Shown here one piece after another: positions 53,477-62,780 of a stretch of 64,000 bases of DNA. The stretch is taken from positions 62,001-126,000 of the forward strand of contig CABJBK010000005.1 of assembly GCA_902363825.1 (NCBI GenBank), given 5' to 3'. This DNA is from Lachnospiraceae bacterium. GTDB lineage: Bacteria; Bacillota; Clostridia; Lachnospirales; Lachnospiraceae. Numbering within the stretch: the stretch's first letter is position 1; each line of letters starts with the position of its first letter. The notes under the pieces were generated by a model. It had not been told where the DNA came from and did not search any database. It saw only the letters and a program-made list of their open reading frames with translations. The translations under genes were made by a program, and so were the position numbers.

Positions 53477-54392
53477 CGATACCATGGAAAAACTTGCGGA
53501 GCTTGAGCAGTTTGCGGAAAACTATGCAGAAAATACAGAAGGGGCAGATGCGAAAGCACTTGCCTCCTGTTATCTGTTTTCGGACCGTTACAGCGGCGGA
53601 CTCTGGGAAAAAGTCGGGATCCGGAAAGACGCGGATTTTGAGCGCTATGTAAAAGAGCAGGACGCAGGTCTCTCGTCCTTAAAAGAAGTGGAAACGCTTT
53701 CGGTGCCGGCGGGCTATGAGGTGGACTTTTTGCATATGGCGGCATCCCTCTATGTGGGGGATGATGCCGGCGGATGGATCGGAGATCTGACGGAGTTTGC
53801 CTGGGAATTAAAAAATAACGGGATCACGGAAAAGGAAAACGCGGCAGCGCGGTTTCTGTCTGCGGACAGTTACTGGAATGAGGCGGATTTCTATGCGGAC
53901 ATCGATGCGGCAAATATGCGAAAAACATATCAGAGGAACACGCTCTCGGAAACGCTTCTCACATATTATGGAAAAGATACCGATTCGGCAGAGGAACATC
54001 TGGGGCAGTTCGTTTCGGACCGTTTTTTCGCGGACAGCAAAGAAGAGCTGGAGCAGGCGGTTTTTAGCGGTTACCGGACACACTGGCTTACGCAGGAACT
54101 GCTCACAGCATTTGAACTGGATGCGTCGGAAGATCAAAGTTCACTGAAACTGGCTTCGGATACGATGGCGGATTATCTTTATGCGCACGCGAAGCTGCCG
54201 GAGACCGGACAGATAGAGACAAAAAAAGAAGAACTGTTTGAGGATACAGAGTTTTCTTACTGGTCAGAGGATACGGCAGGAATGGTGGTCACGGATGAAA
54301 CGGGTCAGGTTTCCGGTGCGGGACTGGCGGGGATCGCGGTCTTACTTCTGGTCGCAGTCTTTCTTTTTATCGCATGGAACCGAAAAAAATGA
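53457..54392 (+). CDS. Tail-anchored protein of unknown function
   Basis: Protein of 311 residues, not recognised. It has no N-terminal signal peptide; the only membrane segment is at the extreme C-terminus (about 287-306), followed by NRKK. The soluble part is acidic and rich in Ala, Tyr and Trp, with a motif around FLHMAASLYVGDDAGGWIGD that recalls a helical domain seen in some Lachnospiraceae wall-related proteins from memory only. The start lies in the GH36 gene with GGAGG six bases before the ATG, so it is translationally coupled to the galactosidase. Confidence 0.72.
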   Translation: MSQVSFDDTMEKLAELEQFAENYAENTEGADAKALASCYLFSDRYSGGLWEKVGIRKDADFERYVKEQDAGLSSLKEVETLSVPAGYEVDFLHMAASLYVGDDAGGWIGDLTEFAWELKNNGITEKENAAARFLSADSYWNEADFYADIDAANMRKTYQRNTLSETLLTYYGKDTDSAEEHLGQFVSDRFFADSKEELEQAVFSGYRTHWLTQELLTAFELDASEDQSSLKLASDTMADYLYAHAKLPETGQIETKKEELFEDTEFSYWSEDTAGMVVTDETGQVSGAGLAGIAVLLLVAVFLFIAWNRKK

Positions 54393-54409
54393 AAAAATGA
54401 AAAAATGGA

Positions 54410-54439
54410 TTGACAGACATTCTTCTTTGTGGTAGCCTG
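54410..54439 (+). promoter_or_regulatory. Possible promoter of the trp operon
   Basis: TTGACA at 54410-54415 and a weak TAGCCT at 54434-54439 with an 18 bp spacer, just before the T-box leader. Confidence 0.45.
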
Positions 54440-54451
54440 TTAATAGTTTAA

Positions 54452-54809
54452 AGAGATAAAGTCAAAGAGCAAAAGTAGTACCGTGTACGATTCTTTCAGA
54501 GAGCTGCCGGATGGTGCGAGGCAGTAAGATAGTTCATTGCAGGTTTTATGCTTAACGGGAATGGATTTGTGAGATGCGAAGTGAAACAAAAGTAGCGGAT
54601 GCCGTTTCCCCACGTTACAGGGGTAAGATATAGAGTGATTCTGTATCAATGAGATGAGAAGCAGATAGGTGGCGCGTATTTTCCGATTCGGAGATATGCG
54701 TTTTTTATTTTTCATAACATGGAAAGATATCTGCGTATCATGAATGAGGGTGGCACCACGGAACAATTCGTCCCTGACTTGGAGTAAAGAGCTTCAGGTC
54801 AGGGATTTT
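54452..54809 (+). promoter_or_regulatory. T-box riboswitch, tryptophan specific, before trpE
   Basis: The T-box sequence GAGGGTGGCACCACGG is at 54746-54761 and the terminator (TCCCTGAC with GTCAGGGA and T-run) at 54771-54809. The specifier is TGG at 54562-54564 in the context GAA-TGG-ATTTGT-GAG. The leader is longer than usual and holds an additional hairpin with a T-run at 54673-54712 between stem I and the antiterminator region. Confidence 0.93.
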
Positions 54810-54831
54810 CTTGTTTAAAGGAGGATAAAGT

Positions 54832-56241
54832 ATGAAAAGAAGGTTAAGGGTTTACCGAAAGACAGTCAGCATTGTAAATGAAACGGCGACCGGGATGTAT
54901 GAAAATTTGGTTGGAAAGAAAAAAGGATTCCTGTTGGAAAGTTATGATAAAAACTATGACCGCTATACATTTTTTGGAGCGGATCCAAAAGAGATCATTT
55001 CCTCAAAGGGAAACGCACTCGTGATCGAGCGGGCAGACGGCACGAAGGAAGTACGTGAAGGAAATCCGTTAGAACGGTTAAAAGAGTATTACGATGAGTT
55101 CGATATCGTAAAAGAGAACAGAGATTCCGCATTTTCCGGCGGATTAGTTGGAAATCTCGGTTATGATTTTGTACGGTACAGTGAGAAGCTGCCGGACGAC
55201 AATCCGGATGAGATCGGCATTGAGACGATCCAGATGATGCTGATGACAGAGTTTGTGATGGTCGATCATGTTGCGGAGACGTTGACCGGTATCGTCCTTG
55301 CGGAAGACAGTGAGAAAGGAAAAAAGCAGGCACTGGAAAAAGCCGATGAAATGATAAAAAAGGCGCGCGAAAAACGTGTGGAAGAAAAAGAGGATTACAG
55401 ACGCGACGGCGTGATCGTAAAGCAGTCTGATACCCTGGAGGAATACAGCGCAAAGGTCAATAAGATCAAGGAATACATAAAAGAAGGCCATATTTTCCAG
55501 ACGGTGCTTTCCCAGCGCTGGACAGTGGAGACAAAGCAGGACGGATTCGCACTCTACAAAGAACTCCGCGTGTTAAATCCTTCTCCGTATCTTTACTATT
55601 TTAATTTCGGGGAATTTGAAGTGATCGGAAGTTCACCGGAAATGTTAGTCAAACAGAAGGAGAACCACATTTATACCTGTCCGATCGCGGGAACGAGAAA
55701 GCGTGGAAAAGACAAAGCTGAGGATGAACGCTTAAAGGAAGAACTTTTAGCGGATGAAAAGGAAAAGGCAGAGCATGTAATGCTGGTAGACCTGGCGCGA
55801 AACGACATGGGCCGTATCTCCCAGTTTGGAACGGTAAAAGTGACACAGTTCATGCAGGTGCAGAATTACTCACATGTCATGCACATTGTTTCCCAGGTGG
55901 AGGGACAGAAAAAAGGCGAATATCATCCGCTTGATCTGGTGGTATCTTTCCTTCCGGCGGGAACCTTAAGCGGGGCGCCGAAGATCCGCGCGATGGAGAT
56001 CATCGATGAGCTCGAAAGCATCAGACGCGGACTGTACGGAGGAGCGACCGGATACATCGATTTTTCCGGGGACATGGATTTTTGTATTACGATCCGTACC
56101 ATGATAAAGAAACAGGATAAGGTGTATCTGCAGGCGGGAGCCGGGATCGTAGCGGACTCGGTACCGGAGAGCGAATACAATGAATGCTGCAACAAGGTCA
56201 TGGCACTGGCAAAGACACTGATCGAGGAGGAGAACTTATGA
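54832..56241 (+). CDS. trpE: Anthranilate synthase component I
   Basis: Converts chorismate and ammonia (from TrpG) to anthranilate. The protein has 469 residues. The N-terminal domain carries LLESYDKNYDRYTF; the chorismate domain shows IAGTRKRGKD, DLARNDMGRI, SHVMHIVS and FLPAGTLSGAPKIRAM. The start has GGAGG upstream. The stop overlaps the trpG start by 4 bp (ATGA). Under the Trp T-box. The assignment to trpE rather than pabB rests on the operon and regulation. Confidence 0.97.
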   Translation: MKRRLRVYRKTVSIVNETATGMYENLVGKKKGFLLESYDKNYDRYTFFGADPKEIISSKGNALVIERADGTKEVREGNPLERLKEYYDEFDIVKENRDSAFSGGLVGNLGYDFVRYSEKLPDDNPDEIGIETIQMMLMTEFVMVDHVAETLTGIVLAEDSEKGKKQALEKADEMIKKAREKRVEEKEDYRRDGVIVKQSDTLEEYSAKVNKIKEYIKEGHIFQTVLSQRWTVETKQDGFALYKELRVLNPSPYLYYFNFGEFEVIGSSPEMLVKQKENHIYTCPIAGTRKRGKDKAEDERLKEELLADEKEKAEHVMLVDLARNDMGRISQFGTVKVTQFMQVQNYSHVMHIVSQVEGQKKGEYHPLDLVVSFLPAGTLSGAPKIRAMEIIDELESIRRGLYGGATGYIDFSGDMDFCITIRTMIKKQDKVYLQAGAGIVADSVPESEYNECCNKVMALAKTLIEEENL

Positions 56242-56807
56242 TACTGCTGATTGATAATTACGATTCGTTTACCTATAACCTGTATCAGTATATGGGAATC
56301 TTTAATGATGATATCAAAGTTGTGCGCAATGACAAAATCACGATAGAAGAGATCAAAGCCCTTGCGCCGGAGCGCATCGTGCTTTCTCCGGGACCGAAAA
56401 GCCCGAAGGAAGCCGGTATCTGTATCGATGCGGTCAGAGAATTTTATGATAAAATACCGATCCTTGGCATCTGTCTCGGACACCAGAGCATCGGGGAAGC
56501 ATTTGGAGCGACCGTAAGCTATGCCAAAAAGATCTTTCACGGCAAGCAGTCCGAGATCACCCATACCGGTGACAGCGTGTTTACCGGGATCGACAGCCCG
56601 ATCAAGGTTGCGCGGTATCATTCGCTGGCGGTGAAAAAAGAAGGACTTCCGGACTGCCTACGGATCCTGGCAGAGACAGATGACGGAGAGATCATGGCAA
56701 TGCGTCACAAAGAGTATCCGGTGGTCGGCTTACAATTTCATCCGGAATCCATTTATACCGAACATGGAAAGCGGATGCTTGAGAACTTTATCAATGGCGT
56801 GGTATAG
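56238..56807 (+). CDS. trpG: Anthranilate synthase component II (glutamine amidotransferase)
   Basis: Supplies ammonia from glutamine to TrpE. The protein has 189 residues, class I glutamine amidotransferase. The start LLIDNYDSFTYNL is typical, the nucleophile motif is GICLGHQ and the His-Glu pair lies in QFHPESIYT. The ATG at 56238 has AGGAGGAG upstream and overlaps the trpE stop. Confidence 0.97.
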   Translation: MILLIDNYDSFTYNLYQYMGIFNDDIKVVRNDKITIEEIKALAPERIVLSPGPKSPKEAGICIDAVREFYDKIPILGICLGHQSIGEAFGATVSYAKKIFHGKQSEITHTGDSVFTGIDSPIKVARYHSLAVKKEGLPDCLRILAETDDGEIMAMRHKEYPVVGLQFHPESIYTEHGKRMLENFINGVV

Positions 56808-56824
56808 AAAAAAGGAGTTTTTTT

Positions 56825-57598
56825 ATGATATTAGATGATATTGTAGCAGACAAAAAGATACGGCTTGCGGAACAGAAAGCAAAGACCGGGAAAGATGAGA
56901 TGAAGCGGCTCGCGGCGGCTTACCGGGGAAATGGGCATTCATTTTATGAAGCGTTAAAAAAGCCGGGGCTTTCCATTATCGGAGAATTTAAAAAAGCGTC
57001 GCCAAGTCTTGGAGACATTCCGCAGAAGATGGATCTCATGGAGCGGATCAAAGAGTACAACGCATCAGTGGACGCGATTTCCTGCCTGACCGAGGAAGAC
57101 CATTTCCATGGAAATGTCGGGTACTTAAAGGAGATCCGCGGGAAATCCGAGCTGCCGATCCTGCGGAAGGATTTTATGATCGATGAGTATCAGTTTTATG
57201 AGGCAAAAGCGGTCGGTGCGGATGCGGTGCTTCTTATCGCGGCAATTTTAGATGACGCGCAGATGAAAGGCTTTTATGAGCTGGCGCGTTCCCTTGGCCT
57301 TGACGCGCTGGTTGAGGTGCATGACGAGGAGGAGATGGAGCGGGCATTAAAACTGGATGCGCGCATCATCGGGGTCAATAACCGAAACCTCAGGGATTTT
57401 ACGATTTCTCTGGATAACACAAAGAGGCTGCGCGGTATGGCAGGAGCGGATAAAATCTTTGTTGCGGAGAGCGGTATCGTAACCGATGATGATGTCCTCA
57501 CCTTAAAAGAATATCAGGTGGATGCGTTTCTGATCGGGCGGGCATTTATGGAAGCGGATAACCCGAAGGAACTGGCAAAGCACTGGAAGGCGTTATAG
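56825..57598 (+). CDS. trpC: Indole-3-glycerol phosphate synthase
   Basis: Fourth step of the pathway, ring closure with loss of CO2. A TIM-barrel protein of 257 residues with IIGEFKKASPS, LRKDFMID, GVNNRNLRDF and VAESGI motifs. It follows trpG directly, where trpD usually stands. The start is preceded by AAAAAAGGAG. Confidence 0.97.
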   Translation: MILDDIVADKKIRLAEQKAKTGKDEMKRLAAAYRGNGHSFYEALKKPGLSIIGEFKKASPSLGDIPQKMDLMERIKEYNASVDAISCLTEEDHFHGNVGYLKEIRGKSELPILRKDFMIDEYQFYEAKAVGADAVLLIAAILDDAQMKGFYELARSLGLDALVEVHDEEEMERALKLDARIIGVNNRNLRDFTISLDNTKRLRGMAGADKIFVAESGIVTDDDVLTLKEYQVDAFLIGRAFMEADNPKELAKHWKAL

Positions 57599-57600
57599 AA

Positions 57601-58257
57601 ATGGAACAAAAAAGAGCAGCAGAAGAAAAGCCAGGGATCAAGATCTGCGGGATCACGACTCCGGAAGAAGCAGTGTACTTAAATGAAGCAGGCGTTTCGT
57701 ATGCGGGATTTGTATTTTTCCCAAAGAGCAAGCGGAACGTGACTTATGAACAGGCGGAAAAAATATTTTCCGGTCTGGATCCCTCTATCAAAAAGGTCGC
57801 TGTTTTCGTCAGCCCGACACTTGCGGAAATACAAAGCGCAGAGGAGATCGGCGCGGATATCCTGCAGATCCATGGAACACTTGCGCAGGAGATCATAAAA
57901 AAAAGCAGGCATCCGATCTGGCGGGCAGTCAATATCAAATCCGGAACAGAATTTTTGGAAAAGGAAGAACTGTTTTACGATAATATCACGGGGATCGTGG
58001 TGGACGGTGCACAGTACGGAGGCGGAAAAACCTTTGACTGGAGTGCAAACGGGGCACGGCTGTCAGTAAGAGAACAGTTTGCGGACAAAGCATTTATTCT
58101 GGCGGGTGGCTTAAACAGTGAGAATGTACAAACGGGGATTTCGATCTTTGCACCGGATATCGTGGATGTAAGTTCCGGCGTGGAAAATGATAACGGGATC
58201 GGGAAGAACCGGGATAAAATAATGGAATTTGTAAGAAAGGTGAAAGAACATGAATAA
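57601..58257 (+). CDS. trpF: Phosphoribosylanthranilate isomerase
   Basis: Third step, isomerising phosphoribosylanthranilate to CdRP. A TIM-barrel protein of 218 residues with [37 protein letters not shown] and DVSSGVE motifs. It has a short N-terminal extension of about 14 polar residues before the KICG strand. It starts 2 bp after trpC and overlaps trpB by 8 bp. Confidence 0.96.
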   Translation: MEQKRAAEEKPGIKICGITTPEEAVYLNEAGVSYAGFVFFPKSKRNVTYEQAEKIFSGLDPSIKKVAVFVSPTLAEIQSAEEIGADILQIHGTLAQEIIKKSRHPIWRAVNIKSGTEFLEKEELFYDNITGIVVDGAQYGGGKTFDWSANGARLSVREQFADKAFILAGGLNSENVQTGISIFAPDIVDVSSGVENDNGIGKNRDKIMEFVRKVKEHE

Positions 58258-59437
58258 GAAAGCGTATTATGGAGAATTTGGCGGACAGTTTGTTTCCGAA
58301 TCTTTGATGAACACATTAAAGGAACTGGATGACGCGTTTGAAAAAGCGATCCGGGATGAGAGCTTTATGAAGGAGTATCATTATTACTTAGAGCAGTATG
58401 TCGGACGTGAGACACCGCTTTACTTTGCGGAGCGTCTGAGCGAAAAATACGGCACCAGGATCTATTTAAAGAGAGAGGACTTAAACCACACCGGAGCACA
58501 CAAGATCAACAACGTGATCGGTCAGATCCTGCTTGCAAAGCGAATGGGCAAAAAGAAAGTGATCGCAGAGACCGGAGCCGGCCAGCATGGTGTCGCAACC
58601 GCGACCGGAGCAGCGCTGTTCGATATGGAGTGTACCGTCTATATGGGTGAGGAGGATATCAAGCGTCAGGCGCTTAACGTGATGCGTATGGAGATGCTCG
58701 GCGCGAAGGTTGTCAGCGTACAGTCCGGAAGCAACACGTTAAAAGATGCGACAAACGAGGCAATCCGTACCTGGGCAAAGACAGCGGAAGATACCTTCTA
58801 TGTCATCGGTTCCGCGGTTGGACCTTATCCGTATCCGAAGATGGTAAAGGAATTCCAGAGTGTGATCAGCCGTGAAGCGAAAAAGCAGATCTTAGAGACA
58901 GAGGGAAGACTCCCGGATGTGGTCATGGCATGTGTGGGCGGCGGCTCAAATTCGATCGGAATGTTTGCGGACTTCATCGATGAGAAGGATGTAAAATTGG
59001 TCGGCGTGGAGGCAGCCGGACTTGGAATCGAGACCGGAAAACACGCGAGTGCCATGGCACTTGGAAAACCGGGTGTTTTACACGGCATGAAGTCTTATCT
59101 CTTACAGGATGACAACGGAAACGTCGAGCTGGCACATTCGATCTCTGCCGGACTGGATTATCCGGGTGTTGGACCGGAGCACGCGTATCTGCGGGACAGC
59201 GGCCGTGCGCAATATGTTTCCATCACGGATGTGGAGGCAATGGACGCCCTCATGGAACTGTGCAGATTAGAGGGCATCATTCCGGCGATCGAGAGTGCGC
59301 ATGCGGTTGCCTATGCAAAAAAAATGGCAAAGACCATGAAAAAAGATGACATCATGGTCGTGTGCCTGTCCGGCCGTGGTGACAAAGATGTAAACACGAT
59401 CTCGGATTATCTGGCAGGAAAAGGATATTTGAATTAG
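58250..59437 (+). CDS. trpB: Tryptophan synthase beta chain
   Basis: PLP enzyme joining indole and serine to tryptophan. The protein has 395 residues. It shows [10 protein letters not shown] at the start, the PLP lysine in [20 protein letters not shown], and [12 protein letters not shown]. It starts within the end of trpF and is followed by trpA after 9 bp. Confidence 0.98.
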   Translation: MNKKAYYGEFGGQFVSESLMNTLKELDDAFEKAIRDESFMKEYHYYLEQYVGRETPLYFAERLSEKYGTRIYLKREDLNHTGAHKINNVIGQILLAKRMGKKKVIAETGAGQHGVATATGAALFDMECTVYMGEEDIKRQALNVMRMEMLGAKVVSVQSGSNTLKDATNEAIRTWAKTAEDTFYVIGSAVGPYPYPKMVKEFQSVISREAKKQILETEGRLPDVVMACVGGGSNSIGMFADFIDEKDVKLVGVEAAGLGIETGKHASAMALGKPGVLHGMKSYLLQDDNGNVELAHSISAGLDYPGVGPEHAYLRDSGRAQYVSITDVEAMDALMELCRLEGIIPAIESAHAVAYAKKMAKTMKKDDIMVVCLSGRGDKDVNTISDYLAGKGYLN

Positions 59438-59446
59438 GAGGCTATT

Positions 59447-60241
59447 ATGAATCGAATTGAAGATACATTAAATCAGTTAAAAGAAAAAAAGGAAAAAGCG
59501 TTTATTACTTATGTGACAGCCGGGTATCCGGATCTTGCGAAGACAAAGGAGATCTTAAGGGCACAGGAAGCGGCGGGCACGGACATCGTGGAGCTTGGAG
59601 TACCGTTTTCCGATCCGGTGGCGGACGGACCGGTCATCCAGGATGCGTCCTATCGTTCCATCTGCGGCGGAACAACGTTAAAGAAAGTATTCCGTACCGT
59701 GGAGGAGGCAAGAAACGACGGATTAAAACTTCCGATCGTTTTCATGCTTTACTACAATACGATCGTATTTTACGGTGTGGAAGCATTTGTCAAAGAGTGT
59801 GAGCGTGTCGGCGTGGACGGACTTATCATTCCGGATCTTCCGATGGAGGAACAGGAAGAGATCAAGGCCGCGCTTGACGGTCAGGATACCACATTACTGC
59901 TGCAGCTGGTATCTCCGGTGTCCGGAGACCGCATCCCGCAGATCCTGGACGGTGCGCGAGGATTTGTCTACTGCGTATCGTCGATGGGTGTGACCGGTCA
60001 GGAAGCGCAGTTCCACAAAGAGGTCAAAAACTATCTGAAATCTGTAAAAGAACAGTCCAAGATCCCGGTTATGATGGGATTTGGCATCCGCACCGCAAAA
60101 GATGTGGAGCCGATGAAGGAATACATCGACGGAGCGATCGTCGGATCACATTTTATCAGACTTTTGGAGGAAAGCAATTTTGATCCGGATGCGGTAAAGA
60201 CTTACTGCAATACCTTTAAGAAAGAGTTAAACGAATTATAA
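59447..60241 (+). CDS. trpA: Tryptophan synthase alpha chain
   Basis: Cleaves indole-3-glycerol phosphate to indole, channelled to TrpB. A TIM-barrel protein of 264 residues with the catalytic Glu in ELGVPFSDPVADGP and the Asp in FITYVTAGYPD. The C-terminal GFGIRTAKDV phosphate site is present. The start has AGGAGG upstream. Confidence 0.98.
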   Translation: MNRIEDTLNQLKEKKEKAFITYVTAGYPDLAKTKEILRAQEAAGTDIVELGVPFSDPVADGPVIQDASYRSICGGTTLKKVFRTVEEARNDGLKLPIVFMLYYNTIVFYGVEAFVKECERVGVDGLIIPDLPMEEQEEIKAALDGQDTTLLLQLVSPVSGDRIPQILDGARGFVYCVSSMGVTGQEAQFHKEVKNYLKSVKEQSKIPVMMGFGIRTAKDVEPMKEYIDGAIVGSHFIRLLEESNFDPDAVKTYCNTFKKELNEL

Positions 60242-60299
60242 GCCGGAAATTATAATTGGATGCAAGATAAAAGGAAAAAATCGTAAGGAGGAAACGAAC

Positions 60300-61316
60300 A
60301 TGGATATGAAAGAACTGATCGCAAAAGTGGCAGATGGAAAAGATCTGACCGAGGAGGAAGCAAGAAGAGGAATGGAGATTTTGCTTGGAGGAGAGGCAAC
60401 ACAGGCGCAGATCGGCGCGTTTTTGACCGCGCTTCGCATGAAAGGTGAGACCCTCCTGGAGGAACTGGTCGGATTTGCATCGGTACTGCGTGATAAAGCC
60501 GAGACGATCAAACCGGCGGCGGACAATTATGTGGATCTGGTCGGAACCGGCGGAGACTGCACCTATACCTTTAATATTTCCACAACATCCGCGTTTGTAG
60601 TTGCGGCGGCGGGACTTCCGGTCGCAAAACACGGAAACCGTTCGATCTCATCAAAGTCCGGTGCGGGCGATGTGTTAGAAGAACTCGGAGTCAATATCAT
60701 GGCAGAACCGGCGGTCGTAGAGCGCTGTGTCAATGAAACAGGCATCGGCTTCATGTTTGCGCAGCTCTTTAATAAATCCATGAAATATGTCGGACAGGCG
60801 AGAAAAGAGATGGGGATCCGCACCGTGTTCAATATCTTAGGACCTCTTGCAAATCCATCCCGCGCAAAAAACATGGTCGTAGGTGTTTACAGTCCGGCAC
60901 TTACCGAAGCGGTTGCAAAAGCAATGGCGAGACTCGGCGTGGAGCGCGCGTTTGTTGTGAGCGGATGCGATAATATGGATGAGATCACACTGAGTGGAAA
61001 AACAACCGTTTCCGAGATCAAAAACGGTGCGGTGGAAACTTTCCAGATCCAACCGGAAGATTTTGGCTTCCAAAGTGTTTCCCTTGCGGAATTAAAAGGC
61101 GGTGACGGAAAAGAGAACGCAAAGATCACAAAAGCAATCCTTGGCGGGGAGAAAGGTCCGAAGCGCGATATCGTGCTGCTGAACGCCGGAGCGACACTTT
61201 ATGTCGGCGGCGTGGCAGCAGATATCAAAGAGGGGATCCGTCTTGCCGAGCAGGCGATCGATTCCGGCGCGGCATTAAAGACACTCGAAAAGCTGATCGA
61301 GGAATCAAACCGTTAA
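60300..61316 (+). CDS. trpD: Anthranilate phosphoribosyltransferase
   Basis: Second step, transfer of phosphoribose from PRPP to anthranilate. The protein has 338 residues with DLVGTGGDCTYTFNIST, KHGNRSISSKSGAGDVLE and the FNILGPLANPS segment. It stands last in the operon, 58 bp after trpA, preceded by TAAGGAGG. This position is unusual because trpD most often follows trpG. No terminator was found; the stop is 8 bp from the end of the convergent ClC gene. Confidence 0.97.
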   Translation: MDMKELIAKVADGKDLTEEEARRGMEILLGGEATQAQIGAFLTALRMKGETLLEELVGFASVLRDKAETIKPAADNYVDLVGTGGDCTYTFNISTTSAFVVAAAGLPVAKHGNRSISSKSGAGDVLEELGVNIMAEPAVVERCVNETGIGFMFAQLFNKSMKYVGQARKEMGIRTVFNILGPLANPSRAKNMVVGVYSPALTEAVAKAMARLGVERAFVVSGCDNMDEITLSGKTTVSEIKNGAVETFQIQPEDFGFQSVSLAELKGGDGKENAKITKAILGGEKGPKRDIVLLNAGATLYVGGVAADIKEGIRLAEQAIDSGAALKTLEKLIEESNR

Positions 61317-61324
61317 TCAAACCA

Positions 61325-62611
61325 TCAGTGTGTTTTCCGGTTGATGTAGGATGTCTTAAACTTGGAATAGACGATCTTCTGACTGCGGTAGAGTCCGTAG
61401 TAGCCGGAGAGCATGTAGCTTAACGCAATCGCGAGCAGGTAGTATGGCATGCCGTCATAGCCAAACAGCTCAAAACTGATGAGCAGGGAGGAAATCGGTG
61501 CGTTGGTGACACCGCAGAAGACAGCACTCATGCCGACTGCCGCGCAGAGCGATGGCGCAAAACCGGTCAGATTTCCGAACAGGCATCCGAACGTCGCGCC
61601 GACAAAGAAACTCGGCACGATCTCGCCGCCTTTAAAGCCGGCACCGAGCGTGAATGCGGTGAGAACCATTTTAAAGAAGAATGCCCAGGTATCCGTGGAA
61701 CCGTGTATGGACGAGGCGATAATGTCCATGCCGGTTCCATTGTAGTTATAATTGCCGATGCACGCGGTGACAAGCAGCACAAAACAGCCGCCGGCGAACG
61801 CACGCAGGTAAGGATTTTTAAATACATAGCGGTAGAGCCGTTCAAAGTTGTGTAACATCATGCAGAACACGACACTGATGAACGCGCAGAGCATTGCAAG
61901 CAGTGAAATGATGACGGCATGCGGAACATTGAAAGACGGAATCCGGTCAAAGAAAAAAGTATGGGCGGTGGCACCGAAATACTCCGCAATGCCGTGTGCG
62001 ATGAAAGAGGAGATCACGCACGGAACCAGGGCTGCATAGTGCATGATACCGACACTGACGATCTCCATCGGAAAGATCGCAGCAGCCATCGGTGTGCCAA
62101 AGAGTGCGGAAAAGGCAGCACTCATGCCGCACATGATCATGATATGCTGATCTTTTTCATCAAAGCGGAACAGTCGTCCGAGCGAATTTCCGATGCTGCC
62201 GCCGAGCTGCAAAGCCGCGCCTTCGCGTCCGGCAGAACCGCCGCCAATGTGCGTGATCAGTGTGGAAAGAAAAATAAGCGGTGCCATCCGAAGCGGGATC
62301 TCTTCGCCCGAATGGATCGCGGATAAGACAAGGTTGGTGCCGGAATCTTTTTCATCGTGCAGCAGATGATACATGCCTACAATGCAAAGACCGCCAAACG
62401 GCAGTGTCAGCATGACCGCAGGGTGCGCGACGCGCAGATCCGTCACGAATTTCATGCAGTAAAAAAAGAGCGTTCCGACAAGACCGACCACGATCCCGGA
62501 AACGACAGAAAACAGAAGCCATTTCAAAAAAGTCCCGATGTGGGAGCCTCCTGCCTTACATTCCTCGCGGAGCCACTTCGTAAACTCTGGCAGCAATTCT
62601 TTTAAGATCAT
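61325..62611 (-). CDS. ClC family chloride channel or H+-coupled anion exchanger
   Basis: Membrane protein of 428 residues with about ten hydrophobic segments. The selectivity region GGGSAGREGAALQLGGSIG holds the gating Glu, and GGGSAGREG fits the GREGP signature with Ala in place of Pro. The C-terminal part includes GAGFKGGEIVPSFFVGA, another ClC signature. No CBS domain is present. The start at 62611 (MILKELLPEF) is preferred because GAGAGGG lies 8-9 bp upstream; an ATG at 62656 is possible. It may be a fluoride, chloride or other anion carrier. Confidence 0.9.
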   Translation of the reverse strand: MILKELLPEFTKWLREECKAGGSHIGTFLKWLLFSVVSGIVVGLVGTLFFYCMKFVTDLRVAHPAVMLTLPFGGLCIVGMYHLLHDEKDSGTNLVLSAIHSGEEIPLRMAPLIFLSTLITHIGGGSAGREGAALQLGGSIGNSLGRLFRFDEKDQHIMIMCGMSAAFSALFGTPMAAAIFPMEIVSVGIMHYAALVPCVISSFIAHGIAEYFGATAHTFFFDRIPSFNVPHAVIISLLAMLCAFISVVFCMMLHNFERLYRYVFKNPYLRAFAGGCFVLLVTACIGNYNYNGTGMDIIASSIHGSTDTWAFFFKMVLTAFTLGAGFKGGEIVPSFFVGATFGCLFGNLTGFAPSLCAAVGMSAVFCGVTNAPISSLLISFELFGYDGMPYYLLAIALSYMLSGYYGLYRSQKIVYSKFKTSYINRKTH

Positions 62612-62719
62612 AATAATATCCCTCTCTAAATCAGATTTCTTTTGTAACATTTTCATTTCATTACCCTAAAAAAATAGTAACATTTCAGACGGCTTTTGAC
62701 AATAAGACAATAATAGTCT

Positions 62720-62747
62720 TTGAAAGAGCAAAAAGGTCTGTTAAAAT
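62720..62747 (+). promoter_or_regulatory. Possible promoter of the aldolase-family gene
   Basis: TTGAAA at 62720-62725 and TAAAAT at 62742-62747 with a 16 bp spacer. Confidence 0.45.
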
Positions 62748-62780
62748 AAAAGCGGCAAGAAAGAAAAAGGAGGCAGTTTT

